Origin: Sphingobacteriales bacterium
GTDB lineage: Bacteria; Bacteroidota; Bacteroidia; Sphingobacteriales; Sphingobacteriaceae
Length of the DNA stretch: 37,285 nt
Assembly (NCBI GenBank): GCA_015654985.1
Contig: JAATFW010000353.1
Location: 1-37,285 of the forward strand
Reading direction: 5' to 3'
The position numbers and the translations under genes were made by a program. Shown in pieces: positions 33,596 through 37,285 of this stretch (its first letter is position 1; each line of letters starts with the position of its first letter). The notes under the pieces were generated by a model, which did not search any database, was not told the origin of the DNA, and was given only the letters and a program-made list of their open reading frames with translations.

Positions 33596-35302
33596 TTATT
33601 CCAGCAATTTTTTAAAGGTCTGCAGGAAAGCGGCACCCTGGGCTCCATCCACAACGCGATGGTCGGCGCTTAAGGTAACTTTCATTACATTGCCGGGAAC
33701 GACAGCACCGTTCTTCACTACCGGAACCTGTTGTATTCCTCCGATAGCAAGGATACAGGAGTCGGGAGGGTTGATAATAGCTGTAAATTCATCTACTCCA
33801 AACATTCCAAGATTAGAAACCGTGAAGGTAGAGCCTTCCCAGTCGGCTGGCTGAAGTTTTTTATTCTTGGCTTTTTGCGCAAAGTCTTTTACTTCGGCTG
33901 AGATATGAGAAAGTGATTTTCCGTCGGCAAAACGTACAACAGGGACAAGCAGGCCTTCATCTACCGCAACTGCTACACCTATATTAACATGCTCATTTGT
34001 TCTGATCTTATCTCCTCTCCATGAAGAATTAACCCCCGGATGTTGTTTCAATGCCACTGCAACCGCTTTAATAACCAGATCGTTAAAGGATATTTTGACC
34101 GGTGCGTATTCATTCATTTTATTACGGGCAGCTATAGCGCTGTCCATATCAATGCTCATCGTAACGTAGATATGAGGGGCAGTGAATAAGCTTTCAGACA
34201 ATCTGCGTGCGATGGTTTTACGCATCTGAGTAACAGGTTTCTCTGTATATTTCTCTTCGCCAACGTATTGAGGGATAGTAACAGCAGGAGCTTCTTTCTT
34301 TGCTTCTTTAGGAGCGGCACTTTCGGCAGCAGGAGTCGCAGTTGAAGGAGCAGCAGCTTGTTTGGCTGCGGGTGTAAAGCTTTCAACATCTTTCTTTACA
34401 ATACGTCCGCCTTCGGCACTGCCTTTAACCTGCGAAAGATCAATTCCTTTATCTTTTGCAATTTTTTTAGCAAGGGGGGAAGCTTTTACACGTGAGTCAG
34501 CATCAGCAGTTGCTGTTGATTCAGCTTCGTTCTGAACAGGCTGCGAAGCCGCCTTTGTTTCGTCTTCTTTATTGCCTTCAGTGGCATTCGAAGGAGAAGG
34601 TGAGCCCTGCAGTAAAGATTGTACATCAGTACCTTCTTTTCCCACAATAGCAATGATGTCATTCACTTTTGCTGCCTGGCCTTTCTCTACACCGATGTAG
34701 AGCAGTGTTCCTTCAGCATAAGCTGTAACTTCCATGGTAGCCTTGTCTGTTTCAACATCGGCAAGAGTATCATCACTTTTTATCTGGTCGCCAACTTTTT
34801 TATGCCACTCGGCAATTACGCCTTCGGTCATTGTATCACTCAGCAGGGGCATACGGATAACCGTAGCTCCTACAGATTCGGGATCTACCGCTGCCGGAGG
34901 TGCACCCTGTACAGCAGGATCACCCGAAGGTTTTTCCGTTTCCGGTACCTTCGTTTCGGGTTTATCTTTTGTTTCAGCAGGACTTGAATCTTCAGCTTCT
35001 TCAGTGTTTCCTGCACTTGCTTTAGCGGAGCCGGCCCCTTCAAGGGCGGCTTTATAATCTTCGCCTTCCTCACCCAATACAGCAATAACAGAATCTACAG
35101 GAACAGTAGAGCCTTCTTCAGCGCCTATATATAATATAGTACCCTCCTGGTATGATTCAAAATCCATTGTTGCTTTGTCGGTTTCAACTTCAGCGATCAG
35201 ATCTCCTGTGCCTACTTTATCACCGACTTTTTTGTGCCATTTAGCAATAACCCCTTCAGTCATGGTATCGCTCATTTTAGGCATGCGAACTACTTCAGCC
35301 AT
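33596..35302 (-). CDS. Pyruvate dehydrogenase E2, dihydrolipoamide acetyltransferase
   Basis: Core subunit of the PDH complex, 568 residues. Two lipoyl domains sit at residues 1-80 and about 146-222, with lipoyl lysines K43 and K187, both in ETDKATM. They are joined by Ala/Pro/Glu-rich linkers. A peripheral-subunit-binding domain follows (about 270-310: VKASPLAKKIAKDKGIDLSQ). The catalytic domain (about 350-568) begins TQMRKTIARRLSESLFTAPH and has the active-site histidine in SADHRVVDGAQG. It is 30 bases downstream of the E1-alpha gene. Lipoyl and binding domains are complete. Confidence 0.96.
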   Translation of the reverse strand: MAEVVRMPKMSDTMTEGVIAKWHKKVGDKVGTGDLIAEVETDKATMDFESYQEGTILYIGAEEGSTVPVDSVIAVLGEEGEDYKAALEGAGSAKASAGNTEEAEDSSPAETKDKPETKVPETEKPSGDPAVQGAPPAAVDPESVGATVIRMPLLSDTMTEGVIAEWHKKVGDQIKSDDTLADVETDKATMEVTAYAEGTLLYIGVEKGQAAKVNDIIAIVGKEGTDVQSLLQGSPSPSNATEGNKEDETKAASQPVQNEAESTATADADSRVKASPLAKKIAKDKGIDLSQVKGSAEGGRIVKKDVESFTPAAKQAAAPSTATPAAESAAPKEAKKEAPAVTIPQYVGEEKYTEKPVTQMRKTIARRLSESLFTAPHIYVTMSIDMDSAIAARNKMNEYAPVKISFNDLVIKAVAVALKQHPGVNSSWRGDKIRTNEHVNIGVAVAVDEGLLVPVVRFADGKSLSHISAEVKDFAQKAKNKKLQPADWEGSTFTVSNLGMFGVDEFTAIINPPDSCILAIGGIQQVPVVKNGAVVPGNVMKVTLSADHRVVDGAQGAAFLQTFKKLLE

Positions 35303-35332
35303 TTTGTATACGGTTTTTTGTCTGACAATTAA

Positions 35333-36328
35333 TTAGCTTTTTATAAAAGGATAATCTTCCTGAACATATACATCATGATACAGTTCAGAAGGATCAGGCC
35401 ATGGAGATTCTTCAGCAAATTTAACCGCTTCATCTACAATAGCTTTCACTTTTTTATCAATTTCCTCAAACCAGGCATCATCGGCATAGTTGTTCTGAAC
35501 GATAGCATGTTTTACAACACCCAGCGGATCCTTTGCTTTATATCTCTCCAGTTCTTCTTTAGTACGGTATTTTGCCGGATCAGACATAGAGTGACCTTTA
35601 TAACGGTAAGTGCGGACTTCAAGAAAGCTCGGGCCATCGCCTTTGCGGGCGCGCTGTACCGCCTCATCCATGGCGTTATGAACCGCAACCGGGTCCATTC
35701 CGTCTACAGGAGCGGATGGCATATCGAAACCTAAACCAATTTTATAGATATCCTGCATATTGGTAGTCCGTGCAACCGAAGTACCCATAGCATATCCATT
35801 ATTCTCACACACGAAAACTACCGGCAGTTTCCAGATCATGGCCATATTAAACGTTTCATTTAACGAGCCCTGTCTTACAGCACCATCACCCATATAGCAG
35901 ACACAGACATTGTCTGTACCCTGATATTTTTCGGCGAAGGCAATGCCTGCGCCCAAAGGGATCTGTCCGCCAACAATTCCATGTCCGCCAAAAAACTTAT
36001 GTTCTTTACTAAACATGTGCATGGAACCTCCTTTGCCTTTAGAGCAACCCGTGGCTTTTCCGTATAGTTCTGCCATTACTTCTTTCGGCGACATGCCCTT
36101 AGCTATTGCATGAGCATGATCGCGGTAAGCAGTGATCATCGAATCTTCGGGTTTTAATACTGATATTGCACCTGCAACAACAGCTTCCTGACCGATGTAT
36201 AAGTGACAAAAGCCTCTTATTTTTTGCTGACCATAGAGCTGTCCGGCCTTCTCTTCGAACTTGCGCATCAGCACCATGGTTTCGTACCAGTGCAGGTAGG
36301 TATCTTTGGTAATTTCAACTGAACTCAT
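35333..36328 (-). CDS. pdhA: Pyruvate dehydrogenase E1 component, alpha subunit
   Basis: Thiamine-diphosphate subunit of PDH, 331 residues, full length. It starts YLHWYETMVLMRKFEEKAGQ. The TPP-binding motif GDGAVRQGSLNETFNMA leads to CENNGYAMGT, and the regulatory-loop region YRYKGHSMSDPAKYRTKEEL follows. The E2 gene follows directly; an E1-beta gene is not next to it, so it must lie elsewhere, as is usual in Bacteroidota. Confidence 0.95.
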   Translation of the reverse strand: MSSVEITKDTYLHWYETMVLMRKFEEKAGQLYGQQKIRGFCHLYIGQEAVVAGAISVLKPEDSMITAYRDHAHAIAKGMSPKEVMAELYGKATGCSKGKGGSMHMFSKEHKFFGGHGIVGGQIPLGAGIAFAEKYQGTDNVCVCYMGDGAVRQGSLNETFNMAMIWKLPVVFVCENNGYAMGTSVARTTNMQDIYKIGLGFDMPSAPVDGMDPVAVHNAMDEAVQRARKGDGPSFLEVRTYRYKGHSMSDPAKYRTKEELERYKAKDPLGVVKHAIVQNNYADDAWFEEIDKKVKAIVDEAVKFAEESPWPDPSELYHDVYVQEDYPFIKS

Positions 36329-36354
36329 TTGTCAATAATGTGTTTTTGGGATGG

Positions 36355-36362
36355 CAAATCTA
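36355..36362 (-). promoter_or_regulatory. -7 box (TAGATTTG) of the PDH operon
   Basis: Exact TAnnTTTG match on the minus strand, 26 bases before the E1-alpha ATG. No clear -33 element. Confidence 0.45.
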
Positions 36363-36411
36363 ACCATAACTTCCTAAAAAAAAGAAAATCGTGTCGTAAT
36401 TACCCATCTAA

Positions 36412-36918
36412 TCATAAATATCGTTCAGTTATGATTCTGCGATGATGATTCAGATGTCCGGCAATAATAAACAGAAGTGCCTTTACACTTACCCGATTAT
36501 TATTAGCCACGCCTCTGAGTGATAATTCTTCTTCTGAAAGCGAACGGAATAAATACATATTTGCTCTTCTTAGAACCGCAAACTCCTCTATAAGTTTCCC
36601 AAAATTCTGATTTGCGTAACCGGAGTTATCTGCATACTCATTTTCATCGAAACCCGGCAAAAGGGTCTGGTCTTTACGGGCAATACAAAGCAGGCGGAAG
36701 GTCATTATTCTCTCTGTATCGATAAGATGGCCTAAAAGCTGTTTTAATGTCCATTTCCCGGGTGCATAAGCATAATCTGCCTTTTCTGCAGGCAGTGAGC
36801 TTAGAAGATCAGGAAAAGAACTTGTCTGACCTTCAAGTTCGGCAATGACGTTATCTCCTACGGTTTGAATGTAAGTGTTGTAATAAGATGCATATTCATC
36901 AGGTTGTGGCCGGTTCAT
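36412..36918 (-). CDS. DinB family protein (DinB_2-like)
   Basis: A 168-residue four-helix-bundle protein. The metal-binding histidines typical of the family are in place: H64 (LLGHLIDTERIM), and H155 and H159 near the C-terminus (IAGHLNHHRRII). KWTLKQLLGHLIDTERI and NENEYADNSGYANQNF are the usual Bacteroidota forms. Such proteins probably act as thiol-dependent transferases; the substrate is unknown. Its first 20 bases overlap the end of the upstream histidine-kinase frame, so they are likely cotranscribed. Confidence 0.88.
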   Translation of the reverse strand: MNRPQPDEYASYYNTYIQTVGDNVIAELEGQTSSFPDLLSSLPAEKADYAYAPGKWTLKQLLGHLIDTERIMTFRLLCIARKDQTLLPGFDENEYADNSGYANQNFGKLIEEFAVLRRANMYLFRSLSEEELSLRGVANNNRVSVKALLFIIAGHLNHHRRIITERYL

Positions 36919-37285
36919 ATCTTGTACTGCTTTTTAAAATTATCCGCATGGTAGTCCCTTTTCCAGGCTCTGAATCTTTTACAAAGATGAGCCCTTTATG
37001 GTAGTTTTCAACAATCTTTCTGGTTAATGATAATCAAAGGCCCCAGCCCCTTTTACGGGTTGTATAACCCGGCTGAAATATAGTTTCAAATTTAAGCCTC
37101 GGTACCCCTTTACCGGTATCTGTTACATCTATAAATACCTGCTCCTTCACCAGGTTTTCAATGATCTGTACTTCAATTTTTCCGTCACCTTCTATGGCAT
37201 TTACAGCATTTTTCAGGAGGTTTTCGATTACCCAGTCGAAAAGAGGGATATTCATCAGAGCTTCAACCTCTTTGTCGCCCGTTAC
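36899..37285 (-). pseudogene. Sensor histidine kinase, C-terminal part, with in-frame TGA (runs off the window)
   Basis: The minus strand from the window edge reads the HATPase domain of a kinase: N-box FDWVIENLLKNAVNAIEG, G1 VTDTGKGVPRL, F-box FETIFQPGYTTRKRGWGL. A TGA (37034-37036) follows exactly where the second glycine of GLGLSL should be. The same frame then continues with LSLTRKIVENYHKGLIFVKD and PGKGTTMRIILKS to a stop at 36899-36901. A single base change, GGA to TGA, explains it. The G2 box is cut, so the truncated protein should not bind ATP properly. It is either a young pseudogene or a read error. Confidence 0.85.

Noticed and set aside
31139..37036. Reassigned TGA codon, suggested by two in-frame TGAs
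   Set aside because: TGA ends several normal genes here (glnS, U32, ferredoxin, DUF2281) at the expected places.

Overview
The window looks like chromosomal DNA of a Bacteroidota bacterium, most likely from the Sphingobacteriaceae (Pedobacter/Mucilaginibacter type). This rests on my recognition of protein families, not on a search. The pointers are a DUF5687 membrane protein paired with an ABC ATPase, a PDH operon with E1-alpha followed by E2 and no E1-beta, short glucan-phosphorylase and glycogen-synthase types, many TAnnTTTG promoter boxes with few purine-rich ribosome sites, and 7-bp intergenic repeat arrays. No rRNA, tRNA, CRISPR, insertion sequence or prophage was seen.

Layout. 1-1620 (minus): glgA followed by the start of glgC (glycogen synthesis). 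1745-5662 (minus): polA and a MORN-repeat/TonB-C-like secreted protein. 5857-8157 (minus): tag with an orphan DUF2281 antitoxin-like gene, an AhpD-like protein, an alkyltransferase-like protein (atl) and trmB. 8217-9143 (plus): GDP-L-fucose synthase. 9215-11464 (minus): small envelope-stress-type proteins and an AI-2E family transporter. 11556-14245 (minus): a partly decayed two-component cluster, made of an NtrC-type sigma-54 activator, a histidine-kinase relic, and a receiver-PAS protein with a dead HisKA. 14422-15639 (minus): an anaerobic-sulfatase-maturase-like radical SAM enzyme, then a relic of an XRE regulator. 15948-22261 (plus): glnS, rarA, a DUF5687/ABC exporter and an atypical SDR. 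22280-26642: a CPBP protease, an OmpA-type lipoprotein, an exported FAD protein and a PDZ-aspartyl protease. 26821-30034 (plus): a tandem class II aldolase and a GlgP-like protein without its PLP lysine. 30061-31357 (minus): a two-part threonine/serine exporter, one half interrupted by TGA. 31480-33397 (plus): a tightly coupled operon of U32 protein, ferredoxin and PNPOx-like flavoprotein. 33596-36328 (minus): PDH E2 and E1-alpha. 36412-end (minus): a DinB protein and a histidine kinase interrupted by TGA.

Themes. Glycogen metabolism appears at both ends (glgC, glgA and the GlgP-like protein). DNA maintenance is spread through the window (polA, tag, atl, rarA). Signal transduction shows clear decay: one kinase relic, one kinase without its phospho-histidine, and one kinase with an in-frame stop. 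The best candidates for new biology are the U32-ferredoxin-flavoprotein operon, the glucan phosphorylase homologue lacking the cofactor lysine, the aldolase with a catalytically empty second domain, and a perfect inverted repeat inside the promoter of the antitoxin-tag operon.
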